A DNA stretch of 64,000 nt from assembly GCF_008634025.1 (NCBI RefSeq), contig NZ_PDCM01000002.1, forward strand, positions 4,195,501 through 4,259,500, given 5' to 3'. The position numbers and the translations under genes were made by a program. This document shows positions 1-8,866 of this stretch, in pieces (position 1 is the first letter of the stretch; each line of letters starts with the position of its first letter). Source of the DNA: Streptomyces albofaciens JCM 4342 (GTDB lineage Bacteria; Actinomycetota; Actinomycetes; Streptomycetales; Streptomycetaceae). Below the pieces are notes generated by a model, which saw only the letters and a program-made list of their open reading frames with translations, did no database searches and had not been told where the DNA came from.

Positions 1-295
1 CGACGAAGCCGACGACCTTGACGACCCGCACGATCTTGTCGAGGTCGCCGATCACGGACTTCACGGCGGCCAGCGCGTTCAGCGCACAGGTGGCGGCCAG
101 CTCCTTGGCCTGCTCCGGGCTGACCTCGGCGCCCACCTTGCCGGTGGCCGGCAGCGCGCCGTCCACCATCGGCAGCTGGCCGGAGGTGTGGACGTACGCG
201 CCCGAGCGCACCGCGGGCTGGTAGGCGGCCAGCGGCGGCACCACCTGGGGCAGCTTCAGGCCCAGCTCGGCGAGCTTGTCCTCCACCGCGCTCAT
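1..295 (-). CDS. RidA family (YjgF/L-PSP) protein, 3' end cut by window edge
   Basis: Reading leftward from an ATG at 295, about 98 residues are visible before the window ends. The protein begins MSAVEDKLAELGLKLPQ and continues through a VRSGAYVHTSGQLPMVDG stretch, the usual N-terminal half of RidA-fold proteins, followed by the conserved helix with EQAKELAATCALNALAAV. Family members are small trimeric cytosolic proteins; the best-known ones hydrolyse reactive enamine/imine intermediates, but many actinobacterial paralogues are uncharacterised. The catalytic C-terminal residues are outside the window, so activity cannot be judged. The start overlaps the stop of the upstream DUF4177 gene (ATGA), so the two are translationally coupled. 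Confidence 0.85.
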   Translation of the reverse strand, partial: MSAVEDKLAELGLKLPQVVPPLAAYQPAVRSGAYVHTSGQLPMVDGALPATGKVGAEVSPEQAKELAATCALNALAAVKSVIGDLDKIVRVVKVVGFV

Positions 296-453
296 GCCTG
301 CTTCTCCCGCTTCAGGTAGGCCACCAGCTGCTCGGGGTTGTTCGGCCCCGGCACGACCTGGACCAGCTCCCAGCCGTCCTCGCCCCAGGTGTCCAGAATC
401 TGCTTGGTCGCGTGCACCAGCAGCGGCACGGTCACGTATTCCCACTTGGTCAT
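292..453 (-). CDS. DUF4177-type small protein
   Basis: A 53-residue protein starting MTKWEYVTVPLLVHATKQ and containing ILDTWGEDGWELVQVVPG, the core pattern of the DUF4177 family (a short beta-rich domain with a conserved W-E-Y start and GWELV). No function is established. It lies directly upstream of the RidA-family gene with a 4-base overlap, so the two form a small operon. No Shine-Dalgarno is visible; a TACGCT hexamer ends 7 bases before the ATG, so the mRNA is probably leaderless. Confidence 0.8.
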   Translation of the reverse strand: MTKWEYVTVPLLVHATKQILDTWGEDGWELVQVVPGPNNPEQLVAYLKREKQA

Positions 454-615
454 GGGGCCGAGCGTAATGCCTGTACGGGCGGGCCGCGGACGCGGCGGGC
501 GGGGGCGGACACCGCGCGTCCCGCCCCGCGCGTGGCGCATTCGCCACGCCCCCGGCGCACAACCCGGCGACGGTCCCGTGCGTAGCCCGTACCCGGACTG
601 GTTAGGCTCCTTGGC
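454..615. promoter_or_regulatory. Divergent promoter region, probably two leaderless promoters
   Basis: This 162-base gap separates the leftward DUF4177 gene and the rightward ArsA-like gene. On the minus strand TACGCT (461-466) lies 7 bases before the ATG at 453. On the plus strand TAGGCT (603-608) lies 7 bases before the GTG at 616. Neither start has a purine-rich ribosome binding site. A -10 hexamer 6-7 bases before the start codon is the arrangement of leaderless actinobacterial transcripts. Transcription start sites are inferred, not seen. Confidence 0.55.
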
Positions 616-1611
616 GTGAGCAGGCTCCATGTCGTCAGCGGCAAGGGCGGTACCGGCAAGACCACGGTCGCCGCTGCCCTCGCCCTCGCCCTGGCCACCG
701 AGGGTCGCCGTACCCTCCTGGTCGAGGTCGAGGGCCGGCAGGGCATTGCCCAGGTGTTCGAGACCGAGGCGCTCCCGTACGAGGAACGCAAGATCGCGGT
801 AGCTCCGGGACCAGGAGGAGGGGACGTCTATGCCCTGGCCATCGACGCCGAGCGCGCGCTTCTCGACTACCTCCAGATGTTCTACAAGCTCGGCGGCGCG
901 GGCCGTGCCCTGAAGAAGCTCGGCGCGATCGACTTCGCCACCACCATCGCCCCCGGCCTGCGGGACGTCCTGCTGACCGGCAAGGCGTGCGAGGCGGTGC
1001 GCCGCAAGGACAAACGCGGGCGCTACGTGTACGACGCCGTCGTCATGGACGCCCCGCCCACCGGCCGCATCACCCGCTTCCTGAACGTGAACGACGAGGT
1101 CGCCGGCCTCGCGAAGATCGGCCCGATCCACAACCAGGCGCAGGCCGTGATGCGGGTCCTGAAGTCCCCCGAGACGGCCGTCCACCTGGTGACCCTGCTG
1201 GAGGAGATGCCCGTCCAGGAGACGGTGGACGGCATCGCGGAGCTGCGCGCGGCCGGTCTGCCGGTGGGCGGCGTGGTGATCAACATGACCCGGCCGGAGG
1301 TGCTGGACACCGGCGAGGTGGACATCGCCGCCAACGGCGCCCGCACCGGCATCGCCGAGGCGCTCGCCGGGGCCGGGCTGGGCGGGGGCCGCCGCGGCGC
1401 GGCCGGCGTGGCGTGGGCCGACCGGCTCATCGACCCGCTCCTCGAAGAGGCCCGCGAGCACGCCCAGCGCGTCGATCTGGAGCGCGCCGAACACGCCGAG
1501 CTGGCCGGACTCGGCCTGCCCACGTACGAATTGGAGCTGCTCCCGGAGGGAGTGGACCTCGCCGGGCTGTACCGGCTGGCGAGGGACCTGCGGAAACAGG
1601 GGCCCATATGA
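616..1611 (+). CDS. ArsA-like anion-transporting ATPase family protein (first of a pair)
   Basis: A 331-residue P-loop NTPase. The N-terminus VVSGKGGTGKTTVAAALA is a deviant Walker A of the ArsA/Get3/MinD class, and AVVMDAPPTGRITRFL (about residue 145) matches the Walker B/switch region of ArsA proteins. Family members are membrane-associated or soluble dimeric ATPases; the actinobacterial pairs next to wblA have no proven substrate, and no arsenical-binding Cys triad or ars genes are visible, so arsenite transport should not be assumed. Its stop overlaps the start of the second ArsA-like gene (ATGA). The GTG at 616 is chosen because it gives the P-loop at residues 8-16 and sits 7 bases after TAGGCT. 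Confidence 0.85.
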   Translation: MSRLHVVSGKGGTGKTTVAAALALALATEGRRTLLVEVEGRQGIAQVFETEALPYEERKIAVAPGPGGGDVYALAIDAERALLDYLQMFYKLGGAGRALKKLGAIDFATTIAPGLRDVLLTGKACEAVRRKDKRGRYVYDAVVMDAPPTGRITRFLNVNDEVAGLAKIGPIHNQAQAVMRVLKSPETAVHLVTLLEEMPVQETVDGIAELRAAGLPVGGVVINMTRPEVLDTGEVDIAANGARTGIAEALAGAGLGGGRRGAAGVAWADRLIDPLLEEAREHAQRVDLERAEHAELAGLGLPTYELELLPEGVDLAGLYRLARDLRKQGPI

Positions 1612-3032
1612 CCGCGGACGCACCCACCCAGGACGACGGCACCGCACCGTCCCGGCGCACCGCGCCGCCCGCCCCCGGGCGCGGCGCGCTGGACTCGCCG
1701 GCCGCCCGTCTGGAGGTCGACCCGCTGCTGGACGACCCGCGCACCCGTATCGTCGTGTGCTGCGGCTCCGGCGGCGTCGGCAAGACCACGACCGCCGCCG
1801 CCCTCGGCGTACGCGCCGCGGAGCGCGGCCGCAAGGCCGTCGTGCTGACCATCGACCCGGCCCGCCGGCTGGCGCAGTCCATGGGCATCTCGGAACTGGA
1901 CAACGTGCCGCGCCGGGTCAAGGGCGTCGACGAGTCGGCCGGCGGCGAGCTGCACGCCATGATGCTCGACATGAAGCGCACCTTCGACGAGATCGTCGAG
2001 GCGCACGCGGACGCCGAGCGGGCCCGCGCGATCCTGGAGAACCCCTTCTACCAGTCCCTGTCGGCCGGCTTCGCGGGCACGCAGGAGTACATGGCCATGG
2101 AGAAGCTGGGCCAGCTCCGTTCCCGCGACGCGTGGGACCTGATCATCGTGGACACCCCGCCCAGCCGCTCCGCGCTCGACTTCCTGGACGCGCCCAAGCG
2201 CCTCGGCTCCTTCCTGGACGGCAAGTTCATCCGGGTGCTGATGGCGCCCGCGAAGGCCGGCGGGCGGGCCGGCATGAAGTTCCTCAATGTCGGCATGTCG
2301 ATGATGACCGGCACGCTCAGCAAGATCATGGGCGGCCAACTGCTGCGTGACGTCCAGACGTTCGCCGCCGCCATGGACACCATGTTCGGCGGCTTCCGTA
2401 CGCGCGCGGACGCGACGTACCGGCTGCTCCAGGCGCCCGGCACCGCGTTCCTGGTCGTGGCGGCGCCGGAGCGGGACGCGCTGCGCGAGGCGGCGTACTT
2501 CGTCGAGCGGCTGGCCGCCGAGCAGATGCCGCTGGCCGGGCTGGTGCTGAACCGGGTGCACGGCAGCGGCGCCGCGCAGCTCAGCGCGGAGCGGGCGCTG
2601 GCCGCCGCGGAGGCCCTCACGGAGCCGTCCGAGGTCCGGTCTGAAAATCTTGGCGGGAACGGCATTGTGGATCTAGGGGACGGGAAGGCTGACTCTCGTA
2701 CCGCCGACGGCCCCTCCCCCGCCGCGGCGGACCCCTCGACAACGGACGACTCCCCTTCGGCGGCCCGTCTGGCCGCCGGCCTGCTGCGGCTGCACGCCGA
2801 GCGCATGCACGTGCTCGCGCGCGAGCGGCGCACACGCGACCGCTTCACCGCGCTTCATCCCGAGGTTCCGGTGGCGGAGATCGCCGCGCTGCCCGGTGAT
2901 GTCCACGACCTGTCGGGGCTACGGGCGATCGGGGAGCGGCTGGCCGTACAGGAGTCGGTCGTCGTACAGGAGTCGGCCGTACAGGAGAGGGACGGGGTGC
3001 GGGAGCGGGAACAGGGGCACGGGGAGAGCTGA
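1608..3032 (+). CDS. ArsA-like anion-transporting ATPase family protein (second of a pair)
   Basis: A 474-residue P-loop ATPase of the same family as its upstream neighbour. After a disordered Pro/Ala-rich start of about 45 residues it carries CCGSGGVGKTTTAAALG (deviant Walker A), LTIDPARRLAQSMG, the switch region IIVDTPPSRSALDFL and LVVAAPERDALREA near the C-terminal half. A low-complexity linker rich in Ser/Asp/Pro (about residues 345-385) interrupts the C-terminal domain, and the tail holds an imperfect VQES repeat. The pair probably forms a heterodimer or works as two related subunits, by analogy with tandem ArsA domains; this is inference. Start chosen at the ATG overlapping the previous stop. 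Confidence 0.85.
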   Translation: MTADAPTQDDGTAPSRRTAPPAPGRGALDSPAARLEVDPLLDDPRTRIVVCCGSGGVGKTTTAAALGVRAAERGRKAVVLTIDPARRLAQSMGISELDNVPRRVKGVDESAGGELHAMMLDMKRTFDEIVEAHADAERARAILENPFYQSLSAGFAGTQEYMAMEKLGQLRSRDAWDLIIVDTPPSRSALDFLDAPKRLGSFLDGKFIRVLMAPAKAGGRAGMKFLNVGMSMMTGTLSKIMGGQLLRDVQTFAAAMDTMFGGFRTRADATYRLLQAPGTAFLVVAAPERDALREAAYFVERLAAEQMPLAGLVLNRVHGSGAAQLSAERALAAAEALTEPSEVRSENLGGNGIVDLGDGKADSRTADGPSPAAADPSTTDDSPSAARLAAGLLRLHAERMHVLARERRTRDRFTALHPEVPVAEIAALPGDVHDLSGLRAIGERLAVQESVVVQESAVQERDGVREREQGHGES

Positions 3033-3614
3033 GCCGGGAAGGGCATCGCTCACCCACCAGGGATCGTCTCCGACCACCGCTGATCATCGCTCTGGCCGCT
3101 CACAAGGGCTCGCGCCAGTGCGCCCGCAACCGGAGCCACGTCGGCCGAAACGATACGGGTGGCGAAGCCATAAGAGGATCGAAGCCATACGGTCAGCCAA
3201 CGGCACACTCCGGGCGCGCACAGCTCACACACGCCCATCCGCACCGCTCACGCCCTCGGCCACCTACCGCGGCCCGCGCGCCGGCAACTCACCGGCCGTA
3301 CCCCGCACGTACACAGACAGCCAGCCCACGTCGGCCATGCACGCACCGACCGCCGTACCAACCGTCGTACCAACCGCCGCACCGGCCTCACCGAACCCGA
3401 TACCGAACGGGGTATCGAACCCGGCCCTGCCCGACGGGTACGCCGGACCGCACAGCGGACCGCAGACCGCAGACCGCACCGGACCGTATTCCGGATCACC
3501 CGCCGAACCGCGCCGGCTCACACCGACACCGCCGGACCACCGGACCACCGGACCGTGGGCCGCTGGGCCACTGAGCCATCGGACCGCCCGGCTTACGACG
3601 AGTGAACGCCGGGC
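3033..3614. other. Intergenic region between converging ArsA-like gene and wblA
   Basis: About 580 bases with no convincing gene. Open frames here have low-complexity Thr/Pro/Arg composition and no ribosome binding site or recognisable domain. The stretch around 3350-3380 contains short repeats of the type CGTACCAACCG. I see no clean terminator hairpin, although one would be expected between converging genes. Confidence 0.4.
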
Positions 3615-4007
3615 CTAACCCACTGCGGCGTAGTTGTCGTACGTACCGTCGTAACGGTTGCCGTACGCGTTGTCGTAGGTGTTCTCGTACGTCTCGTCGT
3701 CGTCACAGTCCACGGGCAGGATGCCCGTGCTGCGCTCGTACTCCGTACGTGCCGTCTCCAGCAGTCGGCGCCACGAGGTGACGGTCGGGCGGCGGCGCAG
3801 CAGCGCCCTCCGCTCGCGCTCGGTCATACCGCCCCAGACTCCGAACTCCACGCGGTTGTCCAGGGCGTCGGCCAGGCACTCCGTCCGCACCGGGCATCCG
3901 GTGCAGACCGCCTTGGCCCGGTTCTGGGCCGCTCCCTGAACGAACAGCTCGTCCGGATCGGTGGTGCGGCAGGCTGCCTGTGTACTCCAGTCGGTTACCC
4001 AGCTCAT
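3615..4007 (-). CDS. wblA: WblA, WhiB-family iron-sulfur transcription regulator
   Basis: A 130-residue WhiB-like protein starting MSWVTDWSTQAACRTTD. Four cysteines (C13, C35, C38, C44) in the C-x21-C-x2-C-x5-C spacing would bind a [4Fe-4S] cluster, followed by the FGVWGG turn and the basic segment ERERRALLRRRP that contacts DNA. The body matches what I remember of Streptomyces WblA, a sigma-factor-binding developmental regulator whose loss affects sporulation and raises antibiotic production. The neighbours (ArsA-like pair, PBP) also match the S. coelicolor wblA locus. The C-terminus is longer than usual, expanded by Tyr/Asp/Asn repeats before the conserved NYAAVG end. GAGAGGAC precedes the ATG at 4007. 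Being about 12 kb from the cluster, it may influence it, but nothing in the sequence proves this. Confidence 0.93.
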   Translation of the reverse strand: MSWVTDWSTQAACRTTDPDELFVQGAAQNRAKAVCTGCPVRTECLADALDNRVEFGVWGGMTERERRALLRRRPTVTSWRRLLETARTEYERSTGILPVDCDDDETYENTYDNAYGNRYDGTYDNYAAVG

Positions 4008-4538
4008 GCTGGCGCCGTCCTCTCCCGAATCGAGGCTCCCCCACGGCGGCAAGCGGCATATTCACCGTTGCCAGTTGAGGACGTTACGGAAGGCGAGCAG
4101 GGCGCAACACCCCCTTCGGGCCCAATCTTGAATGGCCCGAACGGACTATGCGTACGCGGCAGATCACCCAACGGAGTGAGCCGGGGGCATAGGCCACCTT
4201 CCCGGCACCATGGGGCACTTCGCCAGCACCACAGCGGATTCCCGGTGACATATGCGGACGTACGGGACACGCTCGACGGCCGGAGGCGGGGTTGACGCAT
4301 CGACGTGCCGCGTCTGCCGCACCGGACGGGATCAGGTTAAACGAACAGATGCGCCCCTGTCCGGCGATTGAGAACGTAGCCACCTGACGAAGTCGGACCG
4401 ACCGGCCGTTCACCCTTGGCCGGAAAGCCCCCACCGCTGTCCGGATCGGATCGCCGGCCGGTCGCGGCCCGGTACGCGGACGTCCCGAACGGAGCCCCGC
4501 TCCCGCCGGACCCCGCGCCCGAGGCTTAGGGTGCCCCC
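4008..4538. promoter_or_regulatory. Long divergent upstream region of wblA and the PBP gene
   Basis: About 530 bases without a supported gene. It must hold the wblA promoter or promoters (reading leftward) and the PBP promoter (reading rightward). On the right edge TAGGGT (4527-4532) lies 6 bases before the PBP ATG. The long leader region upstream of wblA is typical for a developmentally controlled gene, but I cannot assign operators. Confidence 0.45.
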
Positions 4539-6752
4539 ATGGGTAAGAAGCGCGACGGCGGGGGTCTGACCAAGACCCAGCAGGCCGCTAAATTCCTGGG
4601 CGTCAGCGTGCTGGCCGGAGCGGTGCTGGCAGGCCTGGCCCTCCCCGCCGCCGGCGCGCTGGGCCTGGCGGCCAAGGGCTCGGTCGAGAACTTCGACGAG
4701 ATCCCGGCCAACCTGAAGACGCCGCCGCTGAGCCAGCGGACCACCATCCTCGACGCGAAGGGCGGCGAGATCGCCAAGGTCTACTCGCGGGACCGCACCG
4801 TGGTCGACCTCAAGGACATGTCGCCGTACATCCAGAAGGCGATCGTCGCCATCGAGGACGCGCGTTTCTACCAGCACGGCGCGATCGACCTGAAGGGCAT
4901 CCTGCGCGCGCTCAACAAGAACGCGCAGTCCGGCGGGGTCTCCGAGGGCGCCTCGACGCTGACGCAGCAGTACGTGAAGAACGTTTTCGTCGAGGAGGCC
5001 GGCGACGACCCGGACAAGGTCGCCCAGGCCACTCAGCAGACCATCGGCCGCAAGGTCAAGGAGCTGAAGTACGCGATCCAGGTCGAGGAGGAGCTGGGCA
5101 AGCGCAAGATCCTCCAGAACTACCTGAACATCACCTTCTTCGGGCAGCAGGCGTACGGCGTGGAGGCGGCCTCCCAGCGGTACTTCAGCAAGCACGCCAA
5201 GGACCTCACGCTGGACGAGTCCGCGCTGCTGGCGGGCATCGTGCAGTCGCCGAGCCGCTACGACCCGGTCAACGACCCCAAGGAGGCGCAGCGCCGCCGT
5301 AACACCGTGCTCCAGCGGATGGCCGACACCAAGGCCATCACCCAGGCGCAGGCCGACGCCGCCGCCAAGAAGCCGATCAAACTCGACGTCAGCCGGCCCA
5401 AGAACGGGTGCATCACGGCAGGTTCGGGTGCCGGCTTCTTCTGTGACTACGTACGCGAGGTCCTGCTCAACGACCCGGCCTTCGGCAAGACCCGCAAGGA
5501 ACGCGGCAAGCGCTGGAACCAGGGCGGCCTGACGATCCGTACGACGCTCGACCCGCAGACCCAGAAGTCGATCCAGGCCGCCGTCACCGGCCGGGTCTAC
5601 GACAACGACCCGGTCGCCGCCGCGGCGACGATCGTCCAGCCCGGCACGGGAAAGATCCTGGGCATGGGCCAGTCACGTCCGTACGGCTTCGGTCAGAACC
5701 AGACCCAGATGAATCTGTCCGTCGACCAGAAGATGGGCGGCGGCGCGGGCTACCAGCCCGGCTCGACGTTCAAGCCGGTGATCGCGGCGGCGGCCCTGGA
5801 GGCGGGCAAGAGCCCGGAGCAGACGTACTCGTCCCCGTACAAGATGCCGTACCCGAGCCCGGTCTCCACCTGTACGGGCCAGTGGACGGGCCGGGACACC
5901 GTCCAGAACGAGAACACCACCGAAGTCGGCCCGTACGGCATGAAGGAGGCGACCGCGAAGTCGGTCAACACCTACTTCGTGCAGCTGATCAGCGACATCG
6001 GCATCTGCCCGGTGGTCAAGATGGCCAAGGAGATGGGCATCCAGCGGGCCAACGGCCACGACGTGGAACAGAAGCCCGCCATCGCGCTCGGTTCCCCCGA
6101 GGTGTCCCCGCTGACCATGGCCAACGCATACGCCACCTTCGCCAACGAGGGCGTCGCCTGCACGCCGGTGGCCATCGAGTCGATCACCGACGCGACCGGC
6201 AAGGCGCTGACCGTACCGAAGACCAGCTGCCGGCGCGCGATGTCGCAGAACACCGCCAAGACCATCAACGCGCTGCTCAAGGGCGTGGTCGAGGACGGCA
6301 CCGGCAAGCAGGCCGGCCTCCAGGGCCGGGACAGCGCGGGCAAGACCGGCACCACCGACAACCGCTACGCCGCCTGGTTCACCGGCTACACCCCGAACAT
6401 GGCCGGCGCGGTCTGGGTCGGCGACCCCGCCCACAAGCGCCGGATGTTCGACATCACCATCGGCGGCACCTTCCACGACAAGGTGTACGGCGCGGACACC
6501 CCCGGCCCGATCTGGCGCCAGGCCATGTCGGGCGCCCTGTCCGGCCGGCCCGCCCCCTCCCTGCCCACCGTCCCGATCGGCGACTCCGGCAAGAACCAGG
6601 ACGACAACAAGGGCGGCGGAGGCGGCGGGCACCACCGTCCTCCGCACCGGCCCGGCGGTGGCGGTGGTGGCGGCGGCGGCCACAACGACAAGCCGGGCGG
6701 GGGCTGGGACATTCCCGGCTTCCCGGGGCTGTTCGGGGGGACCGGGGGCTGA
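4539..6752 (+). CDS. Class A penicillin-binding protein (bifunctional transglycosylase/transpeptidase)
   Basis: A 737-residue membrane-anchored peptidoglycan synthase. A short basic N-terminus is followed by one transmembrane helix (about residues 18-45). The GT51 transglycosylase domain has EDARFYQHG (catalytic Glu) and ASTLTQQYVKN; the transpeptidase domain has the active-site PGSTFKP (SxxK), AKSVNTYF (SxN) and GKTGTTD (KTG). All catalytic motifs are intact. The C-terminal tail (about residues 680-737) is a Gly/His/Pro-rich low-complexity extension outside the cell. It lies next to wblA and is followed by a strong hairpin at 6777-6811, so it is likely monocistronic. The ATG is preceded by TAGGGT and only 6 bases, suggesting a leaderless mRNA. 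Confidence 0.95.
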   Translation: MGKKRDGGGLTKTQQAAKFLGVSVLAGAVLAGLALPAAGALGLAAKGSVENFDEIPANLKTPPLSQRTTILDAKGGEIAKVYSRDRTVVDLKDMSPYIQKAIVAIEDARFYQHGAIDLKGILRALNKNAQSGGVSEGASTLTQQYVKNVFVEEAGDDPDKVAQATQQTIGRKVKELKYAIQVEEELGKRKILQNYLNITFFGQQAYGVEAASQRYFSKHAKDLTLDESALLAGIVQSPSRYDPVNDPKEAQRRRNTVLQRMADTKAITQAQADAAAKKPIKLDVSRPKNGCITAGSGAGFFCDYVREVLLNDPAFGKTRKERGKRWNQGGLTIRTTLDPQTQKSIQAAVTGRVYDNDPVAAAATIVQPGTGKILGMGQSRPYGFGQNQTQMNLSVDQKMGGGAGYQPGSTFKPVIAAAALEAGKSPEQTYSSPYKMPYPSPVSTCTGQWTGRDTVQNENTTEVGPYGMKEATAKSVNTYFVQLISDIGICPVVKMAKEMGIQRANGHDVEQKPAIALGSPEVSPLTMANAYATFANEGVACTPVAIESITDATGKALTVPKTSCRRAMSQNTAKTINALLKGVVEDGTGKQAGLQGRDSAGKTGTTDNRYAAWFTGYTPNMAGAVWVGDPAHKRRMFDITIGGTFHDKVYGADTPGPIWRQAMSGALSGRPAPSLPTVPIGDSGKNQDDNKGGGGGGHHRPPHRPGGGGGGGGGHNDKPGGGWDIPGFPGLFGGTGG

Positions 6753-6776
6753 GGACCGCTCGGCCGGACCTTGACG

Positions 6777-6811
6777 AAGGGGCGCTTCCACCCGAGGTGG
6801 AAGCGCCCCTT
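6777..6811. terminator. Intrinsic terminator hairpin between PBP and YqeY-like genes
   Basis: A perfect 15-base inverted repeat (6777-6791 and 6797-6811) with a 5-base loop, placed 25 bases after the PBP stop and ahead of the converging YqeY-like gene. It could end transcription from both sides. Confidence 0.8.
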
Positions 6812-6907
6812 CTCGTATGCGGTACGGATCGTCTGCGGTACGGATCGTCCGTACGGCGGTCGCTCGTCCGCGGGGGCGGACCAGGCCCGCCCCCGCTCCC
6901 AGCTTCC

Positions 6908-7372
6908 TCAGCCCGCGAGCAGCTTCTTGACCGCCGCGGCCACCCGGCCGCCCTCGGCCCGGCCCGCGATCTTCGGGTTCACGATCTTCATCACGGCGCC
7001 CATCGCCTTCGGCCCCTCGGCACCGCCCGCCTTCGCCTCCGCGATGGCCTCGGCGACCAGGCTCTCCAGTTCCTCGTCCGTGAGCGGCTTGGGCAGGTAC
7101 GCGGCGAGCACCTCACCCTCCGCGCGCTCCCGCTCCGCCTGCTCACCGCGGCCGCCCTTGTCGAACGCCTCGGCGGCCTCCCGGCGCTTCTTCGCCTCCC
7201 GCGCGATGATCTTCTCGACCTCGGCATCCGAGAGCTCGCGCGCCTCGGTGCCCGCGACCTCCTCCTTCTGGACGGCGGTCAGAGTGAGACGGAGGGTGGA
7301 AGAGCGCAGCTCGTCACGGGCCTTGATGGCCGTGGTGAGGTCGTCCTGCAGCTTCGACTTGAGCGTGGTCAT
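6908..7372 (-). CDS. GatB/YqeY domain-containing protein
   Basis: A 154-residue protein beginning MTTLKSKLQDDLTTAIKARD, with LRLTLTAVQKEEV, ELSDAEVEKIIAREAKKRREAAE, YLPKPLTDEELESLV and a final KPIAGRA-like segment, the full-length pattern of YqeY proteins. These resemble the tRNA-interacting tail of the amidotransferase subunit GatB, but stand-alone members have no settled role. It has no obvious operon partner. The upstream side is a repeat-filled gap shared with a rightward metallophosphoesterase gene. Confidence 0.9.
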   Translation of the reverse strand: MTTLKSKLQDDLTTAIKARDELRSSTLRLTLTAVQKEEVAGTEARELSDAEVEKIIAREAKKRREAAEAFDKGGRGEQAERERAEGEVLAAYLPKPLTDEELESLVAEAIAEAKAGGAEGPKAMGAVMKIVNPKIAGRAEGGRVAAAVKKLLAG

Positions 7373-7488
7373 GACGTCGAGTATGCCCGCAGGCGGCACC
7401 GAACGCCGACCATTAAGCGGTGGGGGGGTGCGGGTGGTGGGGACGGGCCGGGCCCGGGGCGGAGCGGCGCCACGTACGGGCGGGGCTG

Positions 7489-7792
7489 TACGGAGGGAGC
7501 GGTATGGACGGGGCCGCGCGGAGGTAGCCGTACAGACGGGGCCGTACGGAGGGAGCCGTACAGACGGGGCCGTATCGAGGTAGCCGTACCGAGGTAGCCG
7601 TACGGACGGGGGCGTACCGAGGTGCCGCATGGACGGGGCCGTACTGAGATGCCGTCTGGACGAGGCCGTACAGAAGAAGCCATACCGAGGGAGCCATGCC
7701 GCGAGGGGTGCCATCCTCGGGAGCCACACCGCAAGGGGCGCCATACCGCGACGGGCGCCATACCGAGGGAGCCATACCGCGATGGGCGCCAC
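7489..7792. repeat. Imperfect 14-15-bp tandem repeats filling the YqeY/phosphoesterase gap
   Basis: Roughly twenty degenerate copies of a unit resembling GCCGTACGGAGGGA, drifting to GCCATACCGAGGGA and GCGCCATACCGCGA toward the right. The array occupies most of the 447-base divergent gap and ends about 30 bases before the ATG at 7820. It opens spurious frames on both strands but nothing in them looks like a protein family. Confidence 0.75.
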
Positions 7793-7819
7793 CCCCTCCC
7801 CCTCTGCCACGATGGGGCC

Positions 7820-8758
7820 ATGCGCGCTCGTTACGGAGTCCCCTTGTCCATCGCCGCGGTCGGCGCGGCGGGCCTGGCCTACGCCGCCGGATTCGAAGTC
7901 CGTTCCTTCAGACTGCGCCGGGTCACCGTGCCCGTACTGCCTCCCGGCATGCGGCCGTTGCGGGTGCTCCAGGTCTCCGACATCCACATGGTCAGCGGGC
8001 AGCGCAAGAAGCAGCGCTGGCTCCAGTCGCTGGCCGGGCTGCGGCCCGACTTCGTGATCAACACGGGCGACAACCTCTCCGACCCCGAGGGCGTCCCGGA
8101 GGCCCTGGACGCGCTCGGCCCGCTCATGGAGTTCCCCGGTGCGTACGTCTTCGGCTCCAACGACTACTACGGACCGAAGCTGCGCAACCCCGCCCGCTAC
8201 CTGATCGAGAAGGCCCAGAAGCGCCACGGCCTGAACGGCAACCCACCTGCCGTCGGCGCCGTCCACAACCCCTGGGAAGACCTGCGCGACGCCTTCGACA
8301 CGGCCGGGTGGCTCAACCTCTCCAACACCCGCGGCCGCCTCAAGCTCGACGGCTCGGCCGGCGGCTTCGAGATCGCGCTGACCGGCCTGGACGACCCGCA
8401 CATCAAGCGCGACCGCTACGCCCAGGTCGCCGGCGGCCCGGAGCCCGACGCCGACCTCTCCCTGGCCGTCGTCCACGCCCCGTACCTGCGCTCCCTGGAC
8501 GCCTTCACCGCCGACGGCTACCCGCTGATCCTGGCCGGCCACACCCACGGCGGCCAGCTCTGCATACCCTTCTACGGGGCCCTGGTCACCAACTGCGACA
8601 TCGACACCGACCGGGTGAAAGGTCTCTCCACCCACACCGCGGGCGGCAACACCTCTTTCCTCCACGTCTCCGCAGGCTGCGGCACCAACCGCTACACCCC
8701 GGTCCGCTTCGCCTGCCCACCGGAGGCGACCCTGCTGACCCTCACGCCGCGCGGCTGA
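7820..8758 (+). CDS. Calcineurin-like metallophosphoesterase, membrane-anchored
   Basis: A 312-residue protein with an N-terminal hydrophobic segment (about residues 7-25) and a metallophosphoesterase domain. Metal-binding motifs are in order: VSDIHMVSG (D-x-H), VINTGDNLSDPEG (GDN), GSNDYYG (GNH variant with Asn-Asp), VVHAPYLRS and ILAGHTHGGQLCIP (GHTHGGQ). This set matches the YkuE/YaeI-like family of membrane-associated phosphoesterases acting on phospholipid or nucleotide substrates; the substrate here is unknown. The usual GNHD is GSND, a known variation in actinobacterial members as far as I recall. Start chosen at the ATG at 7820 because it gives the membrane segment directly. Confidence 0.88.
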   Translation: MRARYGVPLSIAAVGAAGLAYAAGFEVRSFRLRRVTVPVLPPGMRPLRVLQVSDIHMVSGQRKKQRWLQSLAGLRPDFVINTGDNLSDPEGVPEALDALGPLMEFPGAYVFGSNDYYGPKLRNPARYLIEKAQKRHGLNGNPPAVGAVHNPWEDLRDAFDTAGWLNLSNTRGRLKLDGSAGGFEIALTGLDDPHIKRDRYAQVAGGPEPDADLSLAVVHAPYLRSLDAFTADGYPLILAGHTHGGQLCIPFYGALVTNCDIDTDRVKGLSTHTAGGNTSFLHVSAGCGTNRYTPVRFACPPEATLLTLTPRG

Positions 8759-8866
8759 TCCCGCGGGGAACAGATCTCAGGGCAGCGCGACGCATCTCAC
8801 ATCCTCCGGATACCGCGGCCCGGCCACCGAGCCGGGCCGCGGCATTTGCCTGCGGCCTCCGACTAC

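Noticed and set aside
616..3032. Arsenite export function for the ArsA-like pair
   Set aside because: No arsB, arsR or arsC genes and no Cys triad seen; the pair is a conserved neighbour of wblA with unknown role.
2896..3618. 240-residue plus-strand frame across the ArsA/wblA gap
   Set aside because: Low-complexity Thr/Pro/Arg/Ser content, starts inside the ArsA-like gene, no ribosome binding site and no family resemblance.
7489..7792. Long frames on both strands through the phosphoesterase upstream region
   Set aside because: They arise from the 14-15-bp tandem repeats and have no protein-like composition or start signals.
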